64,000 bases of DNA from Thiohalocapsa sp. (lineage in GTDB: Bacteria > Pseudomonadota > Gammaproteobacteria > Chromatiales > Chromatiaceae). Made by a program: the position numbers and the translations under genes. Each line of letters opens with the position of its first letter. Position 1 is the stretch's first letter. Below, one piece after another: positions 17,381 to 26,410 of this stretch. The notes beneath the pieces were generated by a model. It saw only the letters and a program-made list of their open reading frames with translations, searched no databases and had not been told where the DNA came from. The stretch spans positions 1 through 64,000 of the forward strand of contig NZ_JAJDNQ010000142.1 of NCBI RefSeq assembly GCF_022340605.1. Reading direction: 5' to 3'.

Positions 17381-17396
17381 TGGTACGAGATTTGCT
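17381..17396 (+). promoter_or_regulatory. Sigma-54 promoter (-24/-12)
   Basis: TGGTACG-N4-TTGCT, with the required GG and GC dinucleotides separated by exactly ten bases. It departs from the TGGCACG-N4-TTGCT consensus at one base. It reads toward the Sel1-repeat gene, whose ATG is 87 bp downstream. The adjacent operon encodes a sigma-54 activator. Confidence 0.8.
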
Positions 17397-17482
17397 TCAA
17401 GGGTTCTCAGGCAGGCTGCAAGGCACAGCCGCACAACCCTACAAACCATCCACCATCAAAATCCAAACGCGAGAGGCTCTCC

Positions 17483-18247
17483 ATGCATGCACCGCAGTAT
17501 ATGCAACACCTGACGCCCTTCCACTCCGGCTCCAGCTCTGGTAACGGCACGCCCGGCGGCGGCCGGATGCGCTGGCTCCCCATCGCCGTCGCGGTGGGGA
17601 CGCTAGCGGTTGCCGTGTCGCTCGCCCGCCACACCCCGCCGCTTCAGGATGCCGATTGGCTGGCCCGGCTTGCCAACTCCGGCGACACCGGCGCCCAACT
17701 CGAGCTCGGCCTCGCCTACCGCGACGGCCGCGATGGCCTGACGGCGGACCCGCAAACCGCACTTTACTGGCTGCAGCGTGCCGCGCACGGTGGCAACGCC
17801 TACGCCGCGGACCAACTCGCCAATGCCTATGCCCAGGGTAACGGAACCGCCGCCGATCCCGAACTGGCACAACAATGGTGGCAGACCGCCGCGGACGGCG
17901 GCAACGCGGACGCCAAGCGGCACCTCGGGCAGGATCGGCCCGGCGTGCTCCAGGCCGTGCTCTCCCTGCTCACCGGCAAGACCCTCAGCGGCCAGACGCA
18001 CGCCGCGCTGCTGGCACGCGCCGAGGCCGGTGACACGAACGCCCAGTATCAGGTGGGCATCCGCTACCGCGACGGCGCCGCGGGCTTCCCGCGGGACGAG
18101 GCGCAGGCGACCGAGTGGCTGCAAAGCGCCGCGGCCTCGGGCAGCGCGCTGGCACAACAGACCCTGGACCAAATGCCGGGCCAAACGCCCGATCAGGCGC
18201 CGGACCAAGCGCTGAGCGCGCCTCAGTCCGTCGTTCAGAACTTCTAG
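17483..18247 (+). CDS. Sel1-repeat (TPR-like) exported or membrane-anchored protein
   Basis: 254 residues. A hydrophobic segment follows MRWLPIAVAVGTLAVAVS, acting as signal or anchor, with an atypical 28-residue leader before it. The body has at least three Sel1-like repeats: AQLELGLAYRDGRDG to ALYWLQRAAHGGN, YAADQLANAYAQGNG to WWQTAADGGN, and AQYQVGIRYRDGAAG to WLQSAAASGS. Such repeats are protein-interaction scaffolds. The tail is Gln/Pro/Asp-rich. A GAGAGG ribosome site precedes the ATG. It is expected to be driven by the sigma-54 promoter at 17381 and activated by the neighbouring two-component system. Function is unknown. Confidence 0.85.
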   Translation: MHAPQYMQHLTPFHSGSSSGNGTPGGGRMRWLPIAVAVGTLAVAVSLARHTPPLQDADWLARLANSGDTGAQLELGLAYRDGRDGLTADPQTALYWLQRAAHGGNAYAADQLANAYAQGNGTAADPELAQQWWQTAADGGNADAKRHLGQDRPGVLQAVLSLLTGKTLSGQTHAALLARAEAGDTNAQYQVGIRYRDGAAGFPRDEAQATEWLQSAAASGSALAQQTLDQMPGQTPDQAPDQALSAPQSVVQNF

Positions 18248-18305
18248 CACTTCCAGCGACAGCAATGCCGCCCCTCCCCTCCATCCTCATCGGAGTGCAA
18301 GAACC

Positions 18306-19223
18306 TTGAACGATCTCGGCATCAACGTCATCGCCTTCGGCGCCAGCGCCGCACTGATCCTGGCCTACCACCTGTACCTGCGCGCACGGTTGCGCCACAA
18401 CCCCGCCTATACGATCCAGGCGGTCAATGCCAAGGCGCGCGAAGCCTGGGTGCACAACATCATGGCGACCAAGGGCAAGGACATCCTGGCGGTGCAAACC
18501 CTGCGCAACTCCACCATGGCTGCGACCTTCCTCGCCTCCACGGCCATCCTGCTGATCATGGGCGTGATCAACCTGATCCCGCGAGGCAATCACGTCACGC
18601 CACTGATGGAGGCCCTGCAGCGCAAGGCACTGGCCGGCGACCTGGCACAGCTCAAGCTGCTGCCGTTCCTGGTGGTGTTCGTCTGCGCCTTCTTCTGCTT
18701 CACCCAGGCGGTACGGCTGTACAACCACGTCGGCTACCTGATCAACGCCGGCAGCACCGGCGAGATGTCGCCGACACCGCACCTGGTCGCCAGCGTCCTG
18801 AACCGCAGCGGCCGCTTCTACAGCTACGGCATGCGTTCCTATTACCTGTCCGTGCCGCTGGTGTTCTGGCTGTTCGGCCCCTGGTACCTGCTCGGCGGTG
18901 CCATCGGCCTGGTGGCGGTGCTCCACATCGTGGACCGTACCCCGCGCACCTTTAGCCCGACTAATGCGGCGGGAGAGGCGGACCCGGTTCAAGAGAAACC
19001 GGCGACCACCGACTGGGGCTACACCAAGCAGCCGACGCTCGAAATTGTCGCGGCGCACGCCACCCAGCCAGCCGCCGCGGCGACCGGCCAGGCACACGAC
19101 CCGGCGCCACTCCCCCGGCAATTGGCCGGGCACGCGCGCTACCGGGTGCAGATCGGCGATCTGACCGGTTTCGGCACCCATGGCCCGCGGGTCGGCGGCC
19201 GCCCGGAGCACGCCCCGAGCTGA
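18306..19223 (+). CDS. DUF599 membrane protein
   Basis: 305 residues starting at a TTG (GGAG upstream). Four hydrophobic segments can be seen: AFGASAALILAYHLYL, FLASTAILLIMGVINLI, LLPFLVVFVCAFFCF, and VPLVFWLFGPWYLLGGAIGL. The pattern around RLRHNPAYTIQAVNAKAREA and KDILAVQTLRNSTMAATF is typical of DUF599. The last 85 residues form a polar, Ala/Pro-rich extension not expected in the family core. It follows the Sel1-repeat gene by 58 bp, so it is probably in the same sigma-54-controlled unit. No established function. Confidence 0.88.
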   Translation: MNDLGINVIAFGASAALILAYHLYLRARLRHNPAYTIQAVNAKAREAWVHNIMATKGKDILAVQTLRNSTMAATFLASTAILLIMGVINLIPRGNHVTPLMEALQRKALAGDLAQLKLLPFLVVFVCAFFCFTQAVRLYNHVGYLINAGSTGEMSPTPHLVASVLNRSGRFYSYGMRSYYLSVPLVFWLFGPWYLLGGAIGLVAVLHIVDRTPRTFSPTNAAGEADPVQEKPATTDWGYTKQPTLEIVAAHATQPAAAATGQAHDPAPLPRQLAGHARYRVQIGDLTGFGTHGPRVGGRPEHAPS

Positions 19224-19344
19224 CGGGAGGGACGCTCCGGGCGTGGTGCTGTCCTAGCCGAAAACAGCGCCGCGGAGAGCGCGGCAGACGCCGCGACGCC
19301 ACCCAAGTGCCGGCTGGAAGCCGGCGCTCCCTGCTTCTGGGGAT

Positions 19345-20550
19345 TCAGGCTTGGCCCGATCGCGCGCGGCGCTCGGTTGGCGCGTCGGCCGATGTCCTTG
19401 CGGTGAGGACACGCCTCGCCTTGCGGCGCAGCGGTGCCGGCTTCGGCGTCGCCGCGGTCTCAGGGCCTGACATCCATACCGATAGCGGCTCTTGGGCCGA
19501 CTCGGAAGCAACTTGCCGTGATGACGTCACGGCCGGCTCGGGCGCGGGCTCGCCGGTCTTGGCCGCGGCCACCGCCCCGGCCGACGCTTGCGGCCGCTCC
19601 GCCTCATCCAATGCCCGCGCCAGCGCGATCCGCTCGCCGATGTCGGTCGGCAAGGTCTGCATCGCCTCGATGGCCCCGAGCCGCCGCTCCAGCCCGCACT
19701 GGTTGGCGATCTGGATGGCCAGCCCGGGCCTGGCGTTGACCTCCAGCATCATGGGGCCGCGCTCCTCGTCCAGCACCAGATCCACACCGCAGTAGCCGAG
19801 GCCGGTCAAGTCGGCGCAGCGGGCGCCGACGGCGAGGAGCGCCTCCCAATCCGGAATGGCGTGGCCCGTCAACCGGGTGCCGAAGTCCGGGTGCTCGCCG
19901 ATCAGCTGGTCGCGCACCACGCCGTGACCGGTGACGCCGGTGGCCAGGGCGATGCCCACGCCGACGGCGCCCTGGTGCAGGTTGGCCTTGCCGTCGGAGG
20001 CACGGGTCGGCAGCCGCACCATGGCCATGGTTGGGATGCCACGGAAGATCAAGAGCCGGATGTCCGGCACGCCGCGGTAGCTGAGCGCATCGAACAGCCG
20101 GCTCGGGCGCACCCGGTATTCGATCATGGCGGCATCCGGTATGCCGCCGAGGGAGTGCACCCCGCTCAGGATGTTCGAGACGAAGTACTCGATATCCCGC
20201 AGCATCAGCGCCCGGCCGTCGCCCTTGATATAGAGCCCGCGGCGGCGGTCGGTGACCACCAGCACGCCATCGCCGCCACTGCCGTGGGCGGGCTTGATGA
20301 CGAAGGAGTCCAGTCCGTCGAGCAGCCGGTCCAGCTTGATCAGCTCGCCCTGGAAGCGCACCGCGCCATAGAGCTCCGGCACCGCCAGGCCCGCCTCCAG
20401 CGCCAAGCGCTTGGTGGTGAGCTTGTCGTCCACCAAGGGGTACTTGTGGCGTGGGTTGTAGCGCATCACGTAGCGGCGGTTGCGGGCGTTGATGCCCAGC
20501 ACGCCGCCATCCTGGAGCCCCGACCACCGGGTCAGCAAGCCGCCGGCCAT
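19345..20550 (-). CDS. Alpha-L-glutamate ligase-like ATP-grasp protein (RimK-related)
   Basis: 401 residues. ATP-grasp core: KPAHGSGGDGV (86-96) for the nucleotide, EYRVRPSRLFD, and the metal-binding MMLEVNARPGL (267-277). Residues from about 315 on are a Pro/Ala/basic tail lacking in typical members. Relatives ligate glutamate or similar amino acids to a protein or peptide; the substrate of this subfamily is unknown. It starts 3 bp after the stop of the seven-helix transglutaminase-like gene, in the three-gene arrangement commonly seen for this family. REP-like hairpin GCCGGCT/AGCCGGC lies beyond its 3' end near 19313. Confidence 0.9.
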   Translation of the reverse strand: MAGGLLTRWSGLQDGGVLGINARNRRYVMRYNPRHKYPLVDDKLTTKRLALEAGLAVPELYGAVRFQGELIKLDRLLDGLDSFVIKPAHGSGGDGVLVVTDRRRGLYIKGDGRALMLRDIEYFVSNILSGVHSLGGIPDAAMIEYRVRPSRLFDALSYRGVPDIRLLIFRGIPTMAMVRLPTRASDGKANLHQGAVGVGIALATGVTGHGVVRDQLIGEHPDFGTRLTGHAIPDWEALLAVGARCADLTGLGYCGVDLVLDEERGPMMLEVNARPGLAIQIANQCGLERRLGAIEAMQTLPTDIGERIALARALDEAERPQASAGAVAAAKTGEPAPEPAVTSSRQVASESAQEPLSVWMSGPETAATPKPAPLRRKARRVLTARTSADAPTERRARSGQA

Positions 20551-20553
20551 GAC

Positions 20554-22092
20554 TCAGCGCGCCCTCGCCAGGGCGCCGAAGCGGAACAGCTCCGTCAGCC
20601 GGTAGCCGCTGTAGGCGCCGAGCAGGAGCAGCGCCGCCAGCACCACCAGCAGCAGCTCCGGGAAGTAGAACATCAGATGCATCAGGTGCGGCTCGTTCAT
20701 GACAAAAAAGCCGCAGATGGCCACGAACAGCGAGCCGATGGTTTCCTTGGCGGTCTCCAGGAAGCCGCGCTCCTCCCAAACGATGGACATGCGCTCAATG
20801 GTCATGGTCAGGATCACCATCGGCAGCAGCGCGATGGACAGGCCCTGCTCGACGCCGAGGCGATAGCTCAGCAGGGTGATGGAGAGCATCAGGCAGACCA
20901 CCACCACCAGGATCGCCGCCAGCCGCGGCACCAGCAACAGCCGCAGCTGGGTCAGCATCAGCCTGAGCGACAGGCCGACGAACACCAGCAGCAGGAACAG
21001 CACGAGCCCCCACAGCAACTGCGTCTGCCGGAACGCCAGCGCGATCAGGATCGGCATGAATGTGCCGAACGTGGGCACGCCGATCACCACCCGCATGAAG
21101 GCCACCACCAGCGCGCCGAGCGGCAGCATCAGCACCACCCGATAGAGGTTCTGCACCGACACCGGCAGGCGGGTGAGATCGAGGCCCAAGGGCTGTACGC
21201 GGAAGGCCGCGCCGGTGAGCTCGGCCACGTCCATCTGCGGCACGCGCGTCTGGGTGGTGGAGAAGCCCAGGTGCAGGTTGCGCACGCCACGCACGTGGAG
21301 CAGGTCCGGGGTGTCGTAGCGCCAGATGAAGAATCCAGGCGGATAGCCCGGCTTGCCGGTGGCGGCGTCGTAGCCCTTCCAGTTGTCGCCGTTATGCACC
21401 TCCAGCCACGGGATCAGCTTGGCGTCCACCTGCGGGCGGTTCAGTGACAGCCCATAGGCGATGCGGGTCGGGATGCGGGCGCCGGCGAGGATCTCCGCCA
21501 CCAGGTGCGCCCAGCTCGGGCGGTCATTGACGTTGCGGATGACCTTGACGTTCTCGTCGTCTCTGTCCGCCAGGATCAGCAGGGTTTGCTCGGTGAAGGA
21601 GAAGACGTCCGCCGACTGCCGCCGCGCCCGGCCCAGCACCGCCTGAATGGCGGAGCCGAGCGGCTCCTTGTAGTCCGGCACCGGCGGGAAGGGCGGCACG
21701 GAGGCATCCGTGAGCACCTTGTCGCCGGCCACCTTCACCTGGTAGTAGAGCGCCTGCTCGCTCTTCGGCGTGCGCCGGAGCGTCCAGGTGGCGTCGCGCG
21801 GGCGTCCCTTGGCGTCGAGGATGGCGAGTCCGTAGCCGCGGGACACGAAGTTCTCGTCGATGGCGCGCTCCATGGACTCGGCCGCCGGCAGCACGAGCTC
21901 GACCTTCGAGGCGCCACCCTTGCCCTCGAAACCGATGCGCGCCTCCACGGTCCAAACCGAGGTGGTGAGCTCCGGCAGCAGCGGTACCTGGTAGTGCACC
22001 GCCTTCAGCAGCGTCATGCCGATGCCGACGCTGGCGAGCAGCAGCGCGATGATCGCCAGCGGCGACAACCGCGCGAAGAAGCGCGGTGGCAT
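20554..22092 (-). CDS. Inactive-transglutaminase-like protein fused to seven membrane helices
   Basis: 512 residues. A single N-terminal membrane segment (LAIIALLLASVGIGMTLL) leads to a large periplasmic part with a transglutaminase-like fold (NVNDRPSWAHLVAEILAGA, LIPWLEVHNGDNWKGYD). The catalytic Cys expected in that fold is absent, hence "inactive". About seven hydrophobic helices fill 320-505. The ATG overlaps the TGA of the upstream retropepsin-like gene (ATGA). Members occur with the ligase-like and retropepsin-like proteins in many Proteobacteria, and I recall a proposed link to osmotic stress; the mechanism is not established. Confidence 0.9.
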   Translation of the reverse strand: MPPRFFARLSPLAIIALLLASVGIGMTLLKAVHYQVPLLPELTTSVWTVEARIGFEGKGGASKVELVLPAAESMERAIDENFVSRGYGLAILDAKGRPRDATWTLRRTPKSEQALYYQVKVAGDKVLTDASVPPFPPVPDYKEPLGSAIQAVLGRARRQSADVFSFTEQTLLILADRDDENVKVIRNVNDRPSWAHLVAEILAGARIPTRIAYGLSLNRPQVDAKLIPWLEVHNGDNWKGYDAATGKPGYPPGFFIWRYDTPDLLHVRGVRNLHLGFSTTQTRVPQMDVAELTGAAFRVQPLGLDLTRLPVSVQNLYRVVLMLPLGALVVAFMRVVIGVPTFGTFMPILIALAFRQTQLLWGLVLFLLLVFVGLSLRLMLTQLRLLLVPRLAAILVVVVCLMLSITLLSYRLGVEQGLSIALLPMVILTMTIERMSIVWEERGFLETAKETIGSLFVAICGFFVMNEPHLMHLMFYFPELLLVVLAALLLLGAYSGYRLTELFRFGALARAR

Positions 22093-22658
22093 CAGTTCCC
22101 GCCCTTGTCGGACGGGCAGCCGTAGGGGAAGACGAAGGTCTTTGCCGCGTTGACCACGAAGTGGTCCTTGAGGAACTCGCGCCCGAGCAGCACCGGATAG
22201 TTGCGGTTGGCGCGGTTGACCAGGCTGAACCTCCCGTCCATAACCTCGCCGTCGATGCAGAAGCTGAGCCGCACGATGACACGCTCATCCACCGGCTTGC
22301 CGAAACCGCGCTTGATGCGCACCGTGCCGGCGACGGGCAGGTCGTAGGTGAGCTTGGTGCCGGACTGCTCGGCGTGATTCTTGTATAAGGAAAACCTCAC
22401 GCGCTTGACGCCGTTGCGCTCGAAGCGCTCCACCTCCACCGCGTGGATGGCACTGGACTTGGCGCCCGTGTCCAGCTTGGCGGTGACCCGCACGCCGTGC
22501 GGCTGCAGGCGAATGCTCTGCAGCCAGCCGGCCTCGCGCAAGCCGTCTGCGCGGACGGGGTCTTTGGGGGTGGACTTCTGCACGGCCGGGGCGGCGGCGC
22601 AGAGCAGCATCAGGACGAGGGCGATGGACAGGTACGGCATGGGCACGGCGGAGAGCAT
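22092..22658 (-). CDS. Retropepsin-like aspartic peptidase (often annotated ATP-dependent zinc protease)
   Basis: 188 residues from the ATG at 22658; later or earlier ATGs (22640, 22688) are possible. After a hydrophobic export segment (YLSIALVLMLLCAAAPA) comes the active-site triad KLDTGAKSSAIHA (D63-T64-G65), then VRIKRGFGKPVDERVIV and NYPVLLGREFLKDHFVV, the second half of the family. Such enzymes dimerise like retroviral proteases, and this one is predicted periplasmic. First gene of the three-gene operon with the transglutaminase-like and ligase-like proteins. It may process or regulate a substrate tagged by the ligase; that is inference. Confidence 0.85.
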   Translation of the reverse strand: MLSAVPMPYLSIALVLMLLCAAAPAVQKSTPKDPVRADGLREAGWLQSIRLQPHGVRVTAKLDTGAKSSAIHAVEVERFERNGVKRVRFSLYKNHAEQSGTKLTYDLPVAGTVRIKRGFGKPVDERVIVRLSFCIDGEVMDGRFSLVNRANRNYPVLLGREFLKDHFVVNAAKTFVFPYGCPSDKGGN

Positions 22659-23123
22659 GCGAACGGTTGCAGTCGGCGGGCGTCGCATCGACACCCGGGC
22701 GGTGGTCCCGGAACCCTGCGGTTGGCTGCGCGACTTGGCCCGATTGGGCGCGCCGGCCATGGCTCCCGGGCGTCGAGACGCTGACGAAGATGCCGATGAT
22801 TGGCGATAAGCGGATCGGAAACGGGACCAAAAGCAGTCCGGAGCCCGCACCCGGTCAGACGCTGGGCGGCGCCCCGGCTCCGTCATTTCCAGTGCTTCGG
22901 CGGCCATGAAAATGTCCGGGCATCCTGCCTGTTGGGAAGCACTGAAGACATCGGCAGAGCCCTAAGGGGCCGTGAGCCTAGTCCGGTTGGGGGAATTCGG
23001 CAAGTTCGAGGGGGCCATCCGTGGCATCAGAGCCAACGCTGGTCGCCGTTTCGTCCACGCGTGGCCGTGCCGTGGGCAATAATGTCGCCCTGTTGTCATA
23101 TCCATCCGGCATCCAGACGAGTC

Positions 23124-23996
23124 ATGACTCCGCTCAAGCTCGGTATCCCCAAGGGTAGTCTCGAGGAGGCTACCATCAGGCTTTTTGCCCAGGCAGGCTG
23201 GTGTATCACGCCGCACTCACGCAACTACTACCCAGACATCGACGACCCATCCATCCGCTGCGCCCTCGTACGCGCCCAGGAGATGGCCCGGTACGTGGAG
23301 CGCGGCACCCTCGATCTCGGCCTCACGGGGCTCGACTGGATCCTGGAGACCGAGGCCGACGTCGCCGAGGTCTGCACCCTGACCTACTCCAAGGCGTCAA
23401 ACGGGCCGAGCCGGTGGGTGCTGGTGGTGCCGGAGCACTCCCCCATCGAGCGCGTCGAGGACCTCGCCGGGCGCAAGATCGCCACCGAGCTGGTGGGCTT
23501 CACCCGCCGCTACCTGGCCGAGCGGGGCATCGAGGCCGAGGTAGAGTTCTCCTGGGGCGCCACCGAGGCCAAGGCCGTCGAGGGGCTGGTGGACGCCGTC
23601 GTGGAGATCACCGAGACCGGCAGCACCATCCGCGCTCATGGGCTGCGCATCGTCGCTGACCTGCTCCTGACCGACACCCGGCTCATCGCCAACCACGCCG
23701 CCATGGCCGACCCGGAGCGGCGCGCGCGGATCGAGCAGATCGCGCTGATGCTCCAGGCCGCGCTGGCCGCCCGCCACAAGGTGGCGCTCAAGTGCAACGT
23801 GCCGGCAGACAAGCTCGACGCCGTCGTGGCCCTGCTGCCGAGCCTGCATGCGCCGACGGTCAGTCACCTCTACGACAGACGCTGGCTCGCCGTGGAGACC
23901 ATCGTCGACGCCGGCCGGGTGCGCGAGCTGATCCCGCAGCTCTGCGCCGCCGGCGCCGAGGGCATCCTGGAATACGAGCTGCGCAAGATGGTCTGA
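23124..23996 (+). CDS. hisG: ATP phosphoribosyltransferase, long-form HisG
   Basis: First step of histidine synthesis, joining ATP and PRPP. The 290-residue product is the long form with a C-terminal regulatory domain. Seen motifs: LGIPKGSLEEATIRLF, GTLDLGLTGLDWI, the PRPP-loop region VVEITETGSTIRAHGL, and a C-terminal ACT-like domain ending GAEGILEYELRKMV. ATG at 23124 is chosen because it aligns with the family start; the frame is open further upstream. No other his genes are close. A DUF4407 gene begins 3 bp after the stop. Confidence 0.94.
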   Translation: MTPLKLGIPKGSLEEATIRLFAQAGWCITPHSRNYYPDIDDPSIRCALVRAQEMARYVERGTLDLGLTGLDWILETEADVAEVCTLTYSKASNGPSRWVLVVPEHSPIERVEDLAGRKIATELVGFTRRYLAERGIEAEVEFSWGATEAKAVEGLVDAVVEITETGSTIRAHGLRIVADLLLTDTRLIANHAAMADPERRARIEQIALMLQAALAARHKVALKCNVPADKLDAVVALLPSLHAPTVSHLYDRRWLAVETIVDAGRVRELIPQLCAAGAEGILEYELRKMV

Positions 23997-23999
23997 GCC

Positions 24000-26393
24000 G
24001 TGCGCACACCCACCGCCGTCCGCCGATTCTTCACCGCGCTGCGCGACGCCGTGCCGCGGCTGTCGCTGCATCGCAGCGCCGACGACCTCGCCCCCGACCA
24101 TACCGGCTTCCCGCACCGGCCGACGCTGCTGGACGTGCTGACGCTGCGCCCCTACGGCCGCAGCATGCTGACGCCCGCTGCGGGCATCTGGCTCGGCTCC
24201 GCGTGGCTTGTGATCCTGCTCATGGCCGGGATCGAGGGCTTCGTCTGGGGTGCCGTCGGCGCCTCGCTGGTGCCCTCCGCCACACCCTGGCTGCGGCCGC
24301 CGGTGGCCGTGTTCATGTTCGTGCTGCTGTTCTCCATCATCTGGATCGTGGACGCCTCGCTCATCATGTCCGAGCGCCCGTCCTTCACGCGGCGCCGCCG
24401 CCACGCCATGGGCGACGAGGGCGGCGGGCCGGTGGTGCGCTGGTATCTGGGCATCGGCGTGCGCATCGCCATCGTCGGCATCTCGCTCTACGTCACAGCG
24501 CCCTTCATCGAGAAGCTGATCCGCGCCGACGACATTGCCGCCTGGCACCAGGCGCAGGTGGAGCAGTACTACAAGCAGCGCGACGTGACCCTGCGCGAGC
24601 AGGTGCGCGCCCGCGCCGAGCAGCGCGACGCCGGTCTGCTGGGTCGAGTGGATGCGCTGCAAGGCGACATCGAGCGGCTCGAGACATCCCTCGCCGCCGA
24701 GCGCGAGCAGCGCAAGGGCATCGAGGCCGAATTCACGCCGCAGGTTGAGGTGCTGTCCCGCGACCTCGCCGACGCCCGCGCGCGCGTCGGCGACGAAGTA
24801 CTCGGCCGCAACGGCCGCCCCGAGGGCTACGGCCCCGCGGCGCGCAAGTGGAACACACGCGTCAAGCTGCTGGAGAGCCAGCTCGCCGAGGTGCAGCAGC
24901 AGCGCGATCAGCGCCTGTCCGGCGTCGAGAGCGCCATCGCCGGGCTGCAACAGCGCCTCGCCGAGCGCACCGACGCCCTGCAGCAGGTGCGCGCCGAGCA
25001 GGCCAAGCTGATGGACGACATCACCGCCGACGTCACCGCCGAGCAGCCGCCGGCGGCGCCGCCCAAGCTCACCTTCGCCGCGCGCTCCAAGGGCCTCAAC
25101 GCGCTGCGCAACAGCCCCGCCGAGGCCGGCGTGCCGCACCTCGAGACCGTGGAGGGCTTCGCGCAGGCGGCGCTCGGCATCCTGTTCTTCGCGCTCCTGG
25201 CGCTGAAGCTCTTCGAGCCCCCGTCGGTGCACGCCTATTACAGCGAAAACGCGCAGGTCCACTACCGCAGGTACCTCAGGGGCGGGCTCGCGCACATCCC
25301 CGGCTTCGACTACCACGACGACCCGGTGCGGCAACTCTCGCCGGTGGACTTCGCGCGGCTGTGGGCGCGGTGGGAGCGCGACCCCGAGGGCTACGCGGCG
25401 CGCTACCAGGCCGTGCACGCCGCCGAGTCGCGCCTCAAGCGGCTGACGGCAGACACCCAGTATGAGGCAGACCTCTTGCAGGCCCGCCGCGACGACATCG
25501 ACGCCCGCCTGCAACTGGAGCGCCGCCGCCACGAGGAGGAGCTCGCCGCCCACGCGCGCGAGTTGGACGCGAAGGTGCGCGAGGCCGAGCGGCGCATGGT
25601 GGCGGAAACCGAGGCGGAGCTGGAACGGCTCGCCAGCGAGCGCGGACGGATCGAGGAGGAGATGGCCCAGAAGCGCGCCGCCTGGGCGCAGGAGCGCGCC
25701 GCTGCCGAGGCCGAGCTGGATCGGCTACGGCGGGAATTCGAGTCCACCGAGCGGCGCGAGCGCGACCGCGCCCGCCGCAAGCAACTTGCGCTTGACGATC
25801 ATCGCCGGCTCAAGGAGCGCGAACTGGCGCAGCATGCCGCCGCCGAACAGGCCGAGCGCGACGCCGCGGATCGCGAGATTCGCATCCGCGAGACGCGCGC
25901 CTTGCTGGCGCAGGAGCGCGAGGCCGAGGCGCGGCTGCGGCGGGACCTCGCGGGGCTCAACGCCCGCCGCAGCGAGCGCGCCGACCGCGTCGCCGCGCTG
26001 ACCGCGGAGCTGGACCAGATCGGCCTGCGGGAGCAGGAGCTGAAGGGGCGCGAGGGTGCACTCCGGTTGGTCCTCGACGGACATCCGAATGGTGTGGCGA
26101 ACGGTGGGCTGAACGGTCGCCCGGACGGCCATCGCCGCGCCCTGCCCTTCGCCGCCGATGCCGAGACGCGCCGCCGCCGGCAGGCCGCGCGCGAGCTAAG
26201 TCAACTGGAGCGCACCACAGCGGCCCTGCACAAGCGCCGTGATGAACTGAGCGCCGAGCGCGCGGGCGCAACGGCGGCGGCGGAGGACCTCACCAAGGCC
26301 GTCGGCACGCTGGAAGCGGAGTCCACCGCCCTGGCGGCGCGAGTGGAAGAATATCGCGGCACGCTGGACCGGCTGCTGCTGAGCCGGGGCTGA
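24000..26393 (+). CDS. DUF4407 coiled-coil membrane protein
   Basis: 797 residues from a GTG start. Three hydrophobic helices lie between about 55 and 175 (IWLGSAWLVILLMAGIEG, AVFMFVLLFSIIWIVD, GVRIAIVGISLYVTAPF). A long coiled coil follows (180-345), then a fourth helix (AALGILFFALLALKLF), then about 390 residues of highly charged Arg/Glu/Ala coiled coil. This is the DUF4407 architecture: two coiled coils joined through the membrane. The C-terminal coil is unusually long. It is coupled to hisG by a 3-bp gap and ends in a terminator. Role unknown; mechanical or scaffolding function is only a guess. Confidence 0.88.
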   Translation: MRTPTAVRRFFTALRDAVPRLSLHRSADDLAPDHTGFPHRPTLLDVLTLRPYGRSMLTPAAGIWLGSAWLVILLMAGIEGFVWGAVGASLVPSATPWLRPPVAVFMFVLLFSIIWIVDASLIMSERPSFTRRRRHAMGDEGGGPVVRWYLGIGVRIAIVGISLYVTAPFIEKLIRADDIAAWHQAQVEQYYKQRDVTLREQVRARAEQRDAGLLGRVDALQGDIERLETSLAAEREQRKGIEAEFTPQVEVLSRDLADARARVGDEVLGRNGRPEGYGPAARKWNTRVKLLESQLAEVQQQRDQRLSGVESAIAGLQQRLAERTDALQQVRAEQAKLMDDITADVTAEQPPAAPPKLTFAARSKGLNALRNSPAEAGVPHLETVEGFAQAALGILFFALLALKLFEPPSVHAYYSENAQVHYRRYLRGGLAHIPGFDYHDDPVRQLSPVDFARLWARWERDPEGYAARYQAVHAAESRLKRLTADTQYEADLLQARRDDIDARLQLERRRHEEELAAHARELDAKVREAERRMVAETEAELERLASERGRIEEEMAQKRAAWAQERAAAEAELDRLRREFESTERRERDRARRKQLALDDHRRLKERELAQHAAAEQAERDAADREIRIRETRALLAQEREAEARLRRDLAGLNARRSERADRVAALTAELDQIGLREQELKGREGALRLVLDGHPNGVANGGLNGRPDGHRRALPFAADAETRRRRQAARELSQLERTTAALHKRRDELSAERAGATAAAEDLTKAVGTLEAESTALAARVEEYRGTLDRLLLSRG

Positions 26394-26410
26394 GGCCCCG
26401 GCGCCCTTTT
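26383..26410 (+). terminator. Rho-independent terminator overlapping the DUF4407 stop
   Basis: Perfect 8-bp stem GCCGGGGC / GCCCCGGC with loop TGAG that includes the stop codon, followed by GCCC and TTTT. It ends the hisG-DUF4407 transcript and abuts the 3' end of the convergent small gene at 26410. Confidence 0.85.

Noticed and set aside
14083-18247. PEP-CTERM/PrsKR exosortase system
   Set aside because: The sigma-54 pair looks similar in outline but no PEP-CTERM tail or exosortase gene is present.
19588-21447. 619-codon plus-strand frame, His/Gln-rich
   Set aside because: Antisense of the ligase-like and seven-helix genes, which carry clear motifs.
23397-25553. 718-codon minus-strand frame
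   Set aside because: Antisense of hisG and the DUF4407 coiled coil; composition is a mirror of that coil.
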